A stretch of 64,000 nt of DNA from Halopiger goleimassiliensis (GTDB lineage Archaea; Halobacteriota; Halobacteria; Halobacteriales; Natrialbaceae). The position numbers and the translations under genes are program-made. The stretch covers positions 372,001 to 436,000 of the forward strand of contig NZ_HG315690.1 in assembly GCF_000455345.1 (NCBI RefSeq). Reading direction: 5' to 3'. The notes beneath the pieces were generated by a model. That model saw only the letters and a list, made by a program, of their open reading frames with translations. It ran no database searches and was not told the origin of the DNA. Positions 45,757 to 54,775 of the stretch are shown one piece after another. Within the stretch, counting starts at the first letter, position 1. Each line of letters begins with the position of its first letter.

Positions 45757-47001
45757 ATGTTCCAGTCGGGCGTCGAGGAACGGCTCCGAGACGAGTACGA
45801 GGAGGACGGCTATCTCCGTCCTGCCTACGACTCGTTTTGCTTCGCCAACGTCCCACACACGGTCGCGTCGATGCTGGGAACGGAGACCGGCCGCACCCTT
45901 CCCGACGAAGCGTTCGCGGGCCTCGAGACCGACGTCGAGACCGTTCTGGTCGTGCTGATCGACGGTCTCGGGCTGAATCGCTGGCGAAGCGAGCGCGACG
46001 TCCCCCTGCTCGAGCGACTCACCGAGCGCGGCACCGTCACGCCGTTGACGTCGGTCTACCCCTCGGAAACGGCGGCCGCGATGACGTCGTATCACACCGG
46101 GACGTTGCCGGCCGAACACGGCGTGATCGGCTGGAACGTCTACGAACCGACCGTCGGCGAATCGTTCGAAGCGCTGCCGTTCGTCACCAAAGACGGCAGG
46201 CAACCCGGACTCGAGCCGGAGTCCGTCGCCGATGCCGATCCGTGGGTCGCCCAGCTCGATTCGGCGGTCGACGTTCACTACGTCACGGGCTTTCCCCAGC
46301 ACCAGCAATACGCGACGATCCACGAGTACGAACCGATCGAAGCACTCGGTCCGACGCTCGAGGGAGCGCTGACCGCCACGGAAGACGGCTCGCCGTCGTA
46401 CGTCTTCGCGTACGTGCCCCATCTCGACGCCGCGGCTCACGAACACGGAACGGCGTCCGGGCCCTACCGCGAGACGCTCGAGGAGGTGTCGGCGCAACTC
46501 GAGCGGGCGTTCGACGGTGTCGACGCCGAGACCGCAGCCGAGACGCTCCTGGTCGTGACGGCCGATCACGGTCATCTCGACACCGATCCGGAGCGAAACG
46601 TCGATCTGACCGAGATCGAGGTCCTCGAGGAATCGCTCGCGCGCGATCCGGCGGGCGAACCGATCCGCTACGCCGGGAGTCCGCGGAACGTCCACCTGCA
46701 CCTGCAGGAGGGAACGGTCGAGAACGTGCGTGAAACGCTGACGAGTCGACTCGAGGCCCGCGTCTACCGGCGCGAGAGGCTCCTCGAGATGGACCTGTTC
46801 GGCGATCGGTCGCCGTCGGCGACCCTCGAGCGCCGAATCGGCGATCTGGTCGTCGTTCCTCGAGACCTGGGTGTCTGGTACGGCGGCGAACACGAACCCG
46901 AAGAACTCGACCTCGTGGGCATGCACGGCGGGCTCTCCCCGGCGGAGATGCTGGTACCGTTCGCTGTGGCTCGCCTGCACGACGTCGGCCAGTATAAATA
47001 G
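45757..47001 (+). CDS. Alkaline phosphatase-superfamily phosphodiesterase/pyrophosphatase
   Basis: This 414-residue enzyme is related to nucleotide pyrophosphatases/phosphodiesterases. Metal and nucleophile motifs are VLVVLIDGLGLNRW (Asp), SVYPSETAAAMTSYHTGTLP (Thr nucleophile in SET), EHGVIGWNVYEP, YVPHLDAAAHEHG (Asp and His) and VVTADHGHLDTDP. No signal peptide is visible, so it is probably cytosolic. The substrate is unknown. TTTAGG (about 45728-45733) lies 24-29 nt before the ATG at 45757, fitting a leaderless mRNA. Confidence 0.85.
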   Translation: MFQSGVEERLRDEYEEDGYLRPAYDSFCFANVPHTVASMLGTETGRTLPDEAFAGLETDVETVLVVLIDGLGLNRWRSERDVPLLERLTERGTVTPLTSVYPSETAAAMTSYHTGTLPAEHGVIGWNVYEPTVGESFEALPFVTKDGRQPGLEPESVADADPWVAQLDSAVDVHYVTGFPQHQQYATIHEYEPIEALGPTLEGALTATEDGSPSYVFAYVPHLDAAAHEHGTASGPYRETLEEVSAQLERAFDGVDAETAAETLLVVTADHGHLDTDPERNVDLTEIEVLEESLARDPAGEPIRYAGSPRNVHLHLQEGTVENVRETLTSRLEARVYRRERLLEMDLFGDRSPSATLERRIGDLVVVPRDLGVWYGGEHEPEELDLVGMHGGLSPAEMLVPFAVARLHDVGQYK

Positions 47002-47072
47002 GCTTCGACGGCTTGTCCGCTCGAACAGTCCGAGTATCATTATATTGGCCCCTCGTGCGTCCGGTAACACGA

Positions 47073-48344
47073 ATGCGACCGAACCAATCGAGCGATCGAC
47101 CACGGAAATCGGGGCGTCGGACGATACTGCGGGCGGCTGGTGCGTCCCTCGCAGTCGGCTCGCTTCTCTCGACGGCTGGCTGTCTCTCGTCCGTCCCAGC
47201 GCTCGGCCAGCAGGTCCGTTACGGCGAGGTCGACGCGCCGGAGGCCAAGTCGCCGACGTACCGACGGTGGGTCCCCGCACCGTCCGAGGCGGTCGGCGAG
47301 CGGAGCACGATGGATCCGATCGTCTTCCGGCCCGGCGAGGCGGGTGCCGACGAGGTCGGCGTTCGACCCATGGGCGGGATCCCCGAGGCGCTGACGCGAG
47401 CGAGGATGGACTACTTCGGCGTGGGATTCGACCGCTACGAAACGGTCTTCAGCTACGATCCGGTGATCGTCGCCCTCGGCTCGTTCGACGCGGCCGACGT
47501 GACCGAGACGATTTCCGCCGGCCCGTACGAACACGCCGACAGCTACCGTGACTTCGACGTGTACGAGCGGTCGGCTCCCGAACGAAGCGTCGCCGTCCGG
47601 GACGGAGCCATCCTCTTCGGATCCGCACCCGAGGCCCGTCCAGCGCTCGAGGCCGTCATCGACGCGAGAAACGACGCGGAACGTCGCCTGACCGCGACGG
47701 ACGAGACGTTCGCGGCCCTGACCGACCGGATCGGGCTCCACCCGGCGGTCGCGTTCAGCGCTGGAACCGACGCCGACGACGCGAAGGCGGGCGGACTGCT
47801 CGGCGGCGAGCTAGGGCCCACTCGCGGCAGCGCCTGGAGCTATGCGTTCGACGATGCGGACGTCTACCATCGAAACCTGCTCTGCTACGAGCGCGACGTC
47901 GACCTGACGGAGCGCCGCGTCAAAGCACGCCTCGAGAACGAGAACGAAGCGATCGACGCCGCAGCGGTCGCCGTCGACGTGGACGGGCAGTGGCTCCGAA
48001 TCGACTTGCGACAGTCCCACGAGCGTGTACGCGACCGAGTCGGCGACCCGGTTCCGGCACCGCCACAGATCACTTGGACGTTCGATCGCGAGCACGAGTC
48101 CGTCCGGATCACCCACCGCGGCGGTGACGCCGTTCCGGCGTCGGCCCTCGCGGTCGGTCTCGGTGGCGGACTCGAGATCGACGAGACGGCCCGACAGTTC
48201 ACAGACGAGTACGAGACCGTCGCCGACGGCGACGCCATCACGGTCGATACGAGCGAGCGGGCCGGGGACGACTCGGTCGTCATCGTCCACGATCCTGGCG
48301 ACCGAAACGATCGGACGATCGTCGGCTCCTACCCGCTCGAGTGA
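47073..48344 (+). CDS. Lipoprotein of unknown function
   Basis: This 423-residue secreted protein has SGRRTILRAAGASLAVGSLL followed by STAGC, a twin-arginine signal with lipobox. The mature part has repeated TGxxDVYERSAPERSVAVRDG-like strands and a helical region (about 195-230). I do not recognise a family. CATTATATT (about 47038-47046) lies about 27 nt before the ATG at 47073, so I prefer that to the upstream frame start at 47013. It follows the phosphodiesterase gene by 71 bp. Confidence 0.65.
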   Translation: MRPNQSSDRPRKSGRRTILRAAGASLAVGSLLSTAGCLSSVPALGQQVRYGEVDAPEAKSPTYRRWVPAPSEAVGERSTMDPIVFRPGEAGADEVGVRPMGGIPEALTRARMDYFGVGFDRYETVFSYDPVIVALGSFDAADVTETISAGPYEHADSYRDFDVYERSAPERSVAVRDGAILFGSAPEARPALEAVIDARNDAERRLTATDETFAALTDRIGLHPAVAFSAGTDADDAKAGGLLGGELGPTRGSAWSYAFDDADVYHRNLLCYERDVDLTERRVKARLENENEAIDAAAVAVDVDGQWLRIDLRQSHERVRDRVGDPVPAPPQITWTFDREHESVRITHRGGDAVPASALAVGLGGGLEIDETARQFTDEYETVADGDAITVDTSERAGDDSVVIVHDPGDRNDRTIVGSYPLE

Positions 48345-48407
48345 GGACGGGCTGTCGAGCCAGTTCCGACCCGATCGCTCCTTCCGGGGTCCGAACCGGC
48401 ACACCTC

Positions 48408-49142
48408 TCAAAACTCGTAGGCCATCAACACCTCGTCGACGAACTCCTCGTCGTCGACCGTGTAGTGATCCTTGCGGATTCCCTCGGTGTGCCAGCCGTG
48501 ACGCTCGAGGAACTCGAGGGCGACGTCGTTGGTGGCGGGGACGCTGTTGTACACCTTCCGGTAGCCGTTGGCCTCGGCCCAGTCCAGCCCGCGTTCGAGC
48601 AGGTTGCTCCCGACGCCCCGCTTCCGGGAGTCGGATCGCACGCCGACGGTGAGCTGGGCGGTATCCCGGAGCTTTTCGACGTGTGGCAGGTCGAGGTGGG
48701 TCCAGCCGATCACCTCGCCGTCGACCGTCGCGACGAAGAAGACCCGCGATTCGACCGTCGTGTGTCGCGAGACGGCGTCGTCGTAGAGCAACTGTTCGGC
48801 GACCGTCTCGGCGACGACGTAGGTCGCGGACTCGGTGACGTCCCTGATCGCGTCGACGACGCCCTCGAAATCCGCGTGACGGGCGGGTCGGATAGTGTAC
48901 GCGAACCCGTCGGTCTCGTACTCCTCGATCGAGCCGACGTCGAGGGGGACCCGGATCGTGCCGCCGTCCTCCTCGAGGTAGCCGTTCGTCTTCAGCTTCT
49001 CGAGGCTCTCCTGGAACTGTTCGGGCGGCACCGACGCGGCGTCGCGAACGCGATGACGTGCGGCCGTCCCGTGGCGTTCGACGTACTGGTAGATCTCCTT
49101 GCTCGCCTCGTCGTCGAACGTCGGTCGCTCCGGAGCGCGCAT
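48408..49142 (-). CDS. HTH-GNAT fusion: N-acetyltransferase with N-terminal winged helix
   Basis: In this 244-residue protein, residues about 10-65 look like a winged helix (YQYVERHGTAARHRVRDAAS, FQESLEKLKTNGYLEEDGG). A GNAT acetyltransferase follows (about 75-235), with the acetyl-CoA motif LTVGVRSDSRKRGVGSNLLE and the C-terminal NDVALEFLERHGWHTEG. The fusion suggests either a regulator controlled by acetyl-CoA or an acetyltransferase directed to DNA-bound targets. The ATG at 49142 is preferred; nine extra residues are possible upstream. It is divergent from aroC. Confidence 0.8.
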   Translation of the reverse strand: MRAPERPTFDDEASKEIYQYVERHGTAARHRVRDAASVPPEQFQESLEKLKTNGYLEEDGGTIRVPLDVGSIEEYETDGFAYTIRPARHADFEGVVDAIRDVTESATYVVAETVAEQLLYDDAVSRHTTVESRVFFVATVDGEVIGWTHLDLPHVEKLRDTAQLTVGVRSDSRKRGVGSNLLERGLDWAEANGYRKVYNSVPATNDVALEFLERHGWHTEGIRKDHYTVDDEEFVDEVLMAYEF

Positions 49143-49296
49143 ACGCCTAGGAACCGGGGGTACTGCCATAGTCTTTGCTGCTAGATAGCACGCGACACCC
49201 TCCCCCCCGTGAGCCGATCACTCGAGGGAGAGGGGACGACGTCGATATCCGCCGAATCCTGCACCGATAAGTGGCCCCGCCCCGGAGGGAGGCGTA

Positions 49297-50451
49297 ATGA
49301 ACGGCAACCGTTTCGGTCGCCTCTTTCAGGTGACCACGTTCGGCGAGAGCCACGGGGAGGCGATGGGCTGTACGGTCTCGGGCTGTCCCGCCGGCCTCGA
49401 GCTCTCCGAGGAGGACATCCAGGAGGATCTGGACCGGCGCAAACCGGGCCAGTCGATGATCACCACCAGCCGGGGCGAACCCGACGCCGTCTCCATCAAG
49501 TCGGGCATCCAGGACGGTTACACGACGGGCACGCCGATCGGGATGGTGATCCAGAACAAGGACGCCCGCTCGGGCAAGTACGAGCCCTTCATCACCGCGC
49601 CGCGGCCGAGCCACGGCGACTTCACCTATTCGGCTAAATTCGGCACGCGCAACTGGGGCGGCGGCGGGCGGTCCTCGGCCCGCGAGACCGTCAACTGGGT
49701 CGCTGCCGGTGCCATCGCGAAGAAACTGCTCGCGCTCGAGGGCATCGAACTCAAGGCCCACGTCAACCAGATCGGCGATATCGAGGCCCCCGACGTGAGT
49801 TTCGAGCAGATCAAGGAGCACAGCGAGGAAAACGACGTCCGCTGTGCCCACCCCGAGACCGCCGAGAAGATGCAGGACCTGATCGCCGAGTATCAGGAGG
49901 AGGGCGACTCCATCGGCGGCAGCATCTACTTCGAGGCGCAGGGCGTTCCGCCGGGGCTGGGCGCACCCCGGTTCGACTCGCTGTCCGCGCGCCTGGGCCA
50001 GGCGATGATGGCCGTTCCCGCCGCGACGGCCTTCGAGTTCGGCCTCGGCCGCGAAGCCCGCGAGTGGTCCGGTTCCGAGCGCAACGACGACTGGGAGTTC
50101 GGCCCCGACGGCGATCCGAAACCCGTCGAGAACGACCACGGCGGCATCCAGGGCGGCATCTCGAGCGGCGAACCCATCTACGGCGAGGTGACGCTGCACG
50201 CGCCCACGTCGATCCCGAAAGAACAGCAGACCGTCGACTGGGAGACCGGCGAAGTCGTCGACGACGCGCAGGTCATCGGCCGCCACGATCCCGTGCTGCC
50301 GCCCCGCGGGGTGCCGGTCGTCGAGGCGATGCTCGCGCTGACGCTCGTGGACTTCATGCTGCTGTCGGGCCGGATCAACCCCGACCGCGTCGACGACCAG
50401 CCCGGCGAGTACGACACCGACTACCACCCGAGCAACCCGAACAACGAGTGA
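49297..50451 (+). CDS. aroC: Chorismate synthase
   Basis: This is the last common enzyme of aromatic amino-acid synthesis; it forms chorismate from EPSP using reduced flavin. It has 384 residues. The signature GESHGEAMGCTVSGCPAGLE, DLDRRKPGQSMITTSRGEPD, GTRNWGGGGRSSARETVNWV and ENDHGGIQGGISSGEPI are all present, as is RHDPVLPPRGVPVVEAM. The ATG at 49297 gives the conserved N-terminus MNGNRFGRLFQVTTFGES. It is 3.9 kb downstream of aroA. Confidence 0.96.
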   Translation: MNGNRFGRLFQVTTFGESHGEAMGCTVSGCPAGLELSEEDIQEDLDRRKPGQSMITTSRGEPDAVSIKSGIQDGYTTGTPIGMVIQNKDARSGKYEPFITAPRPSHGDFTYSAKFGTRNWGGGGRSSARETVNWVAAGAIAKKLLALEGIELKAHVNQIGDIEAPDVSFEQIKEHSEENDVRCAHPETAEKMQDLIAEYQEEGDSIGGSIYFEAQGVPPGLGAPRFDSLSARLGQAMMAVPAATAFEFGLGREAREWSGSERNDDWEFGPDGDPKPVENDHGGIQGGISSGEPIYGEVTLHAPTSIPKEQQTVDWETGEVVDDAQVIGRHDPVLPPRGVPVVEAMLALTLVDFMLLSGRINPDRVDDQPGEYDTDYHPSNPNNE

Positions 50452-50617
50452 CCTGCTGACGACGACACTCGACCGCCGTCTATTCCGTTCCCGCGAACGG
50501 AATTACTGCGCAAGGCGGGTCTACCTCCGACGCCTATCCGCAGGTCGGTACCCGCGATTCGTTGCACCCACAGCATCCCGGCAGAAGCCATAACCCGTCG
50601 TCCGTGGTGGACCGTAT

Positions 50618-51397
50618 ATGTACGATTTCCACGTCCACTCTACCTACTCGGACGGGGACTTCCTCCGGAAGATGGTCCGGGCGGCCGAGAGCGCCGGTCT
50701 CGAGGGCGTCGGCGTCTCCGACCACTGTAACGCGGCTTCCCGCGAGCGGATGGCGCACATGCGAGAGGTCTACGGATTCAACCTCGACATCACCTACGAA
50801 CGGCGGCGCGCGGCGATCGAACGACTTCGCGACGCCGTGGACCTCGAGATTTACGACGCCGTAGAGATGGACTACGATCCGCGGGACGTGGACGAGATTC
50901 GAACGTTCCTCGAGACGGCCGACTTCGATTACGCGATCGGGAGCGTCCACGAAGTGGACGGACAGAACGTCCAGGTCTCCTCGAACTACGTCGATCTCTC
51001 CGAAGGCGAACGGGACGAGGTCGTCGCGACGTATTTCGATCGACTCGTCTCCCTGATCGAGTCGGAGTTGTTCGACGTCGCCGCTCACGTCGACTTGATC
51101 GAGCGCACGACACCCCTCCGTGGACGGGCGACGACGGACCAGTACCGCCGCGTGGCACGGGCGTTCGAGAACTCGCGAACGATCCCCGAAATCAACGCCG
51201 GGCGGGCGCTGACCGACGAGGAGGTCGTCCATCCAGATCCCGAGTTCCTCGAGATCCTTCGCGACCACGACGTGTCGGTCACGATCGGAACGGACTCGCA
51301 CCGGTCGTTCGAGATCGGGAATCGCGTCGACTTTCTCGAGGAGTTCCTCGACCGCCGCGACCTCGATCCGGTGCGCCCGCCGGCGCTCGAGGGATGA
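50618..51397 (+). CDS. PHP-domain phosphoesterase (histidinol-phosphatase-like)
   Basis: This 259-residue trinuclear-metal hydrolase starts MYDFHVHSTYSDGDFLRKM, the PHP motif I, with GVGVSDHCNA, VEMDYDPRD, YAIGSVHEVDG, FDVAAHVDLIER and SVTIGTDSHRSFEIG as further metal-site motifs. Archaeal members include histidinol-phosphatases and other sugar-phosphate phosphatases. No his gene is adjacent, so the substrate is open. CCATAAC (about 50587-50593) lies about 27 nt upstream of the ATG. Confidence 0.85.
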   Translation: MYDFHVHSTYSDGDFLRKMVRAAESAGLEGVGVSDHCNAASRERMAHMREVYGFNLDITYERRRAAIERLRDAVDLEIYDAVEMDYDPRDVDEIRTFLETADFDYAIGSVHEVDGQNVQVSSNYVDLSEGERDEVVATYFDRLVSLIESELFDVAAHVDLIERTTPLRGRATTDQYRRVARAFENSRTIPEINAGRALTDEEVVHPDPEFLEILRDHDVSVTIGTDSHRSFEIGNRVDFLEEFLDRRDLDPVRPPALEG

Positions 51398-51500
51398 GTC
51401 GGACCCCTCGAGAATGCTGGTCACCTGACCGTTCCTCGGGGAGAGACGGCCGACGTCCTGTCCCGGCGGCTGCTGTCGGGGGTACCAGATATGGACAATC

Positions 51501-51643
51501 ATGAACGAAACTGCGAGGATAATAGAGATCCTTCATGTAGAAACGTGAACGAACGTCCATCCTTCACGAAAGATCCTTGGTAATGTATAGCAAAGGCTTT
51601 AGGTCACGTAGAGCAAATTCCCGGTACGGTTGGCCACCGGCCA
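51501..51643 (+). promoter_or_regulatory. Repeat-containing upstream region of porAB
   Basis: The 256-bp gap before porA is more AT-rich than its surroundings. TGAACGAA occurs at 51502-51509 and 51546-51553. ATCCTTCATG (51528-51537) is repeated as ATCCTTCACG (51559-51568). TATA-like words are GTATAGC (51585-51591) and CTTTAGG (51597-51603). TGGCCACCGGCCA (51631-51643) is a short palindrome 11 bp before the ATG. The repeats are spaced like binding sites for a regulator, so carbon-source control is plausible. Confidence 0.4.
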
Positions 51644-51653
51644 CTGATTTACT

Positions 51654-53558
51654 ATGAGCGACGACGAACTCATCTGGCGAATCGCAGGCGGTTCCGGAGA
51701 CGGAATCGACTCGACGAGCCAGAACTTCGCGAAAGCGCTGATGCGTTCGGGGCTCGACGTGTTCACCCATCGGCACTACCCGTCGCGGATCCGCGGCGGT
51801 CACACGTACGTCGAGATCCGGGCCGCAGACCACGACGTACAGTCACGAGGGGACGGCTACAACTTCCTGCTGGCGCTCGGGGACTCGTTCGCCCGGAACC
51901 CGCAGGAGGAGGCCTACTACGGCAACGAGGAGATCAAACCGCTCTCCGAGAACCTCGACGACCTGCGGGAGGGCGGCGTCATCGTCTACGACGAGGGGCT
52001 GATCGACGAGGACGACGTCGAGGCCATCGACCTGCACGAGCGCGCCGAGGAGAACGGCTGGCACGTCTATCCCGTCGACCTCCGCGGCCTCGCCAAGGAA
52101 CACGGCCGCGAGGTCATGCGCAACACCGCCGGCGTCGGGGTCACCGCCGGCCTGCTCGAGATGGACCTCGAGCACATCGAGGACCTGATGGAGGACGCCA
52201 TGGGCGGCGACGTCCTCGAGGCGAACCTCGAGATCCTTCACGAGGCCTACGAGATGGTCGGCGACGAGATCGAGGTCGAACACGACCTGCGCGCCCCCGA
52301 GGGGTCCCACGAGACCGAGCAGGCGCTGCTGTCGGGGTCGAACGCGATCGCCTACGGCGCGATCGACGCGGGCTGTCGGTTCATCGCCGGCTACCCGATG
52401 ACGCCGTGGACGGACGTGTTCACCATCCTCAGCCAGAACTTCCCCGACATGGGCGGCGTCTCCGAGCAGGTCGAGGACGAGATCGCCGCGGCCGCGCTGG
52501 CGGTCGGCGCGAGCCACGCCGGCGTCAAGGCCATGTCCGGCTCCTCCGGCGGCGGCTTCGCGCTGATGAGCGAACCGCTCGGGCTGGCGGAGATGACCGA
52601 GACGCCGATCGTGCTCATCGAGGCGATGCGCGCCGGTCCCTCGACCGGGATGCCCACCAAGCCCGAACAGGGCGACCTCGAGCACGTCCTCTACACGAGT
52701 CAGGGCGACTCCCAGCGGGTCGTCTTCGCGCCGGGGAACGTCAGGGAGGCCTACGAGCAGACCCGACTGGCCTTCGAGATCGCCTGGGACTACCAGATCC
52801 CGACGATCCTCATCTACGACCAGAAGCTCTCCGGCGAGAACACCAACGTCGACGTCGACTTCTTCGACCGCGAGCCCGCGCCGGACCTCGGCTCGACGCT
52901 GACCGAGGAGGAACTCCGGGAGGCGGCTCACGACAACTCCGGGAAGTTCAAGCGGTTCAACTACGAGGACGCCGAGAACGGCGTCGCCCCGCGATCGATC
53001 CCCGGCCAGAAGGGCGGTCGCTACCTCGCGACTGGGAACGAGCACAACCCGGTCGGTCACATCAGCGAGGACCCCGACAACCGCGTCTACCAGATGGAGC
53101 GCCGGATCGAGAAACTCGAGTCCATCCGCGAGGAACTCGACGAGGAGCGCGACTCCACCCAGACGTACTTCGGTCCAGAGGACGCCGAGTACGGCATCGT
53201 CACCTGGGGCTCCTCCCAGGGTGCCGTCGCGGAAGCGATCGAGCGCCTGAACGACGCTGGCCACAGCGTCAAGGGGATCAGCGTCTCCGACATGATGCCG
53301 TTCCCGGAGCAGGAGGTCACCGAGTTCTTGGAGAGCGTCGACGAGGCGATGGTCGTCGAGATGAACGCCACCGCGCAGTTCCGCGGGCTGATCCAGAAGG
53401 AACTGGGCCGGTTCGGCGAGAAGATGACCAGCCTGCTGAAGTTCAACGGCAACCCCTTCGAGCCCGCCGAGATCGTCGAGGGCTACGAGGTGAACCTCGC
53501 AGACGAGGACCGCGAACCGACCGCACAGGTACGAATCGAGCCCGCTGCGGGCGACTGA
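51654..53558 (+). CDS. porA: 2-oxoacid:ferredoxin oxidoreductase alpha subunit, probably pyruvate-specific
   Basis: This 634-residue subunit joins a gamma-like domain (about 1-190, with RIAGGSGDGIDSTSQNFAKA and HYPSRIRGGHTYVEIR) to the alpha pyrimidine-binding domain (about 210-630, with AYGAIDAGCRFIAGYPMTPW, VKAMSGSSGGGFALMSEPLG and MRAGPSTGMPTKPEQGDLE). With the beta subunit it oxidises a 2-oxoacid to acyl-CoA and reduces ferredoxin, replacing pyruvate dehydrogenase. The length matches the haloarchaeal pyruvate enzyme better than the 2-oxoglutarate enzyme (about 590 residues, from memory), but the substrate is not proven. porB follows after 16 nt. Confidence 0.88.
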   Translation: MSDDELIWRIAGGSGDGIDSTSQNFAKALMRSGLDVFTHRHYPSRIRGGHTYVEIRAADHDVQSRGDGYNFLLALGDSFARNPQEEAYYGNEEIKPLSENLDDLREGGVIVYDEGLIDEDDVEAIDLHERAEENGWHVYPVDLRGLAKEHGREVMRNTAGVGVTAGLLEMDLEHIEDLMEDAMGGDVLEANLEILHEAYEMVGDEIEVEHDLRAPEGSHETEQALLSGSNAIAYGAIDAGCRFIAGYPMTPWTDVFTILSQNFPDMGGVSEQVEDEIAAAALAVGASHAGVKAMSGSSGGGFALMSEPLGLAEMTETPIVLIEAMRAGPSTGMPTKPEQGDLEHVLYTSQGDSQRVVFAPGNVREAYEQTRLAFEIAWDYQIPTILIYDQKLSGENTNVDVDFFDREPAPDLGSTLTEEELREAAHDNSGKFKRFNYEDAENGVAPRSIPGQKGGRYLATGNEHNPVGHISEDPDNRVYQMERRIEKLESIREELDEERDSTQTYFGPEDAEYGIVTWGSSQGAVAEAIERLNDAGHSVKGISVSDMMPFPEQEVTEFLESVDEAMVVEMNATAQFRGLIQKELGRFGEKMTSLLKFNGNPFEPAEIVEGYEVNLADEDREPTAQVRIEPAAGD

Positions 53559-53574
53559 TCACCACGAGACAACC

Positions 53575-54510
53575 ATGAGTGCATTCAACGCCATCGGAGA
53601 GGAACGGGAGATCGACCGGGACGAGTTCACGCCCGGCGTCGAACCGCAGCCGACCTGGTGTCCGGGCTGTGGCGACTTCGGCGTGCTGAAGTCGCTGAAA
53701 CAGGCCCTCCCCGAGGTCGGGAAGACCCCCGAGGAGGTCCTGACGGTCACCGGGATCGGCTGTTCGGGCAAGCTGAACAGCTATCTGGACACGTACGGCT
53801 TCCACACGATCCACGGCCGCCCGCTGCCGGTCGCACGGGCCGCCAAACTCGCCAATCCCGAACTCGAGGTCATCGCCGCGGGTGGGGACGGCGACGGCTA
53901 CGGGATCGGCGGTAACCACTTCATCCACACGGCCCGCGAGAACCACGACATCACCTACATCGTCTTCAACAACGAGATCTTCGGCCTGACGAAGGGCCAG
54001 ACCTCGCCGACGAGCCCGAAGGGCCACAAGTCCAAGACCCAGCCCTCGGGGAGCGCGAAGACGCCGATCCGACCGCTGTCGCAGTCGCTGACCGCCGGCG
54101 CGAGCTACGTCGCCCGTACCGCCGCGGTCAACCCCAACCAGGCCAAGGAGATCATCAAGGAGGCCATCGAACACGACGGCTTCGCCCACGTCGACTTCCT
54201 GACCCAGTGTCCGACCTGGAACAAGGACGCCCGACAGTACGTCCCCTACATCGACGTCCAGGAGTCCGACGACTACGAGTTCGATCACACCGATCGAGCG
54301 GAGGCCGCCGAGATGATGCGCGAAACCGAGAACGCCCTCTACGAGGGCGAAGTGCTGACCGGTCGGTACTACGTCGACGAGGACCGACCGTCGTACACCG
54401 AAGAGAAACGCGCGGTCGGCGAACTGCCGGAGCAGCCCCTCGCCGAGCGCTACTTCGACGAGGACGCCGAGTGGGAGCGCAGCTACGACCTCCTCGAGCG
54501 ACACACGTAG
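53575..54510 (+). CDS. porB: 2-oxoacid:ferredoxin oxidoreductase beta subunit, probably pyruvate-specific
   Basis: This 311-residue thiamine-diphosphate-binding subunit has PQPTWCPGCGDFGVLKSLKQ, TGIGCSGKLNSYLDTYGFH and GGDGDGYGIGGNHFIHTARE with the metal/TPP motif, and YIVFNNEIFGLTKGQTSPTS. It has no 4Fe-4S ferredoxin domain, but the Cys in WCPGCG and GCSGK fit the single-cluster site of the family. Transcribed with porA (16-nt gap). The C-terminal 100 residues are acidic. Confidence 0.88.
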   Translation: MSAFNAIGEEREIDRDEFTPGVEPQPTWCPGCGDFGVLKSLKQALPEVGKTPEEVLTVTGIGCSGKLNSYLDTYGFHTIHGRPLPVARAAKLANPELEVIAAGGDGDGYGIGGNHFIHTARENHDITYIVFNNEIFGLTKGQTSPTSPKGHKSKTQPSGSAKTPIRPLSQSLTAGASYVARTAAVNPNQAKEIIKEAIEHDGFAHVDFLTQCPTWNKDARQYVPYIDVQESDDYEFDHTDRAEAAEMMRETENALYEGEVLTGRYYVDEDRPSYTEEKRAVGELPEQPLAERYFDEDAEWERSYDLLERHT

Positions 54511-54775
54511 CGACTACGGGCTGGTCGCTACAGCGCCCTTTTACCGGTCACACACCGACAGCCGCTGGTCCGGCGGCCGACGAGAGCGTTCGATATCGAG
54601 CGAGCAGCAGGATCGAAGCGGCCGCTGCGAACCGACTCGAGCGCCACCACTCGTGGCAAACGGACTACCGTACGTCCGTCGCCGGTGCGCCCACGGTTCC
54701 CCTGTACGTCATCTCCGGAGCACCCACGGTCCGGTCGGCGTGTTTCGGTCCGATCACTCGGTACAGCGGACCGTA

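Noticed and set aside
54511-54775. Small plus-strand frames after porB
   Set aside because: Composition is Arg/Ser-rich, no promoter at proper distance, and they run into the antisense of the lipoprotein gene.
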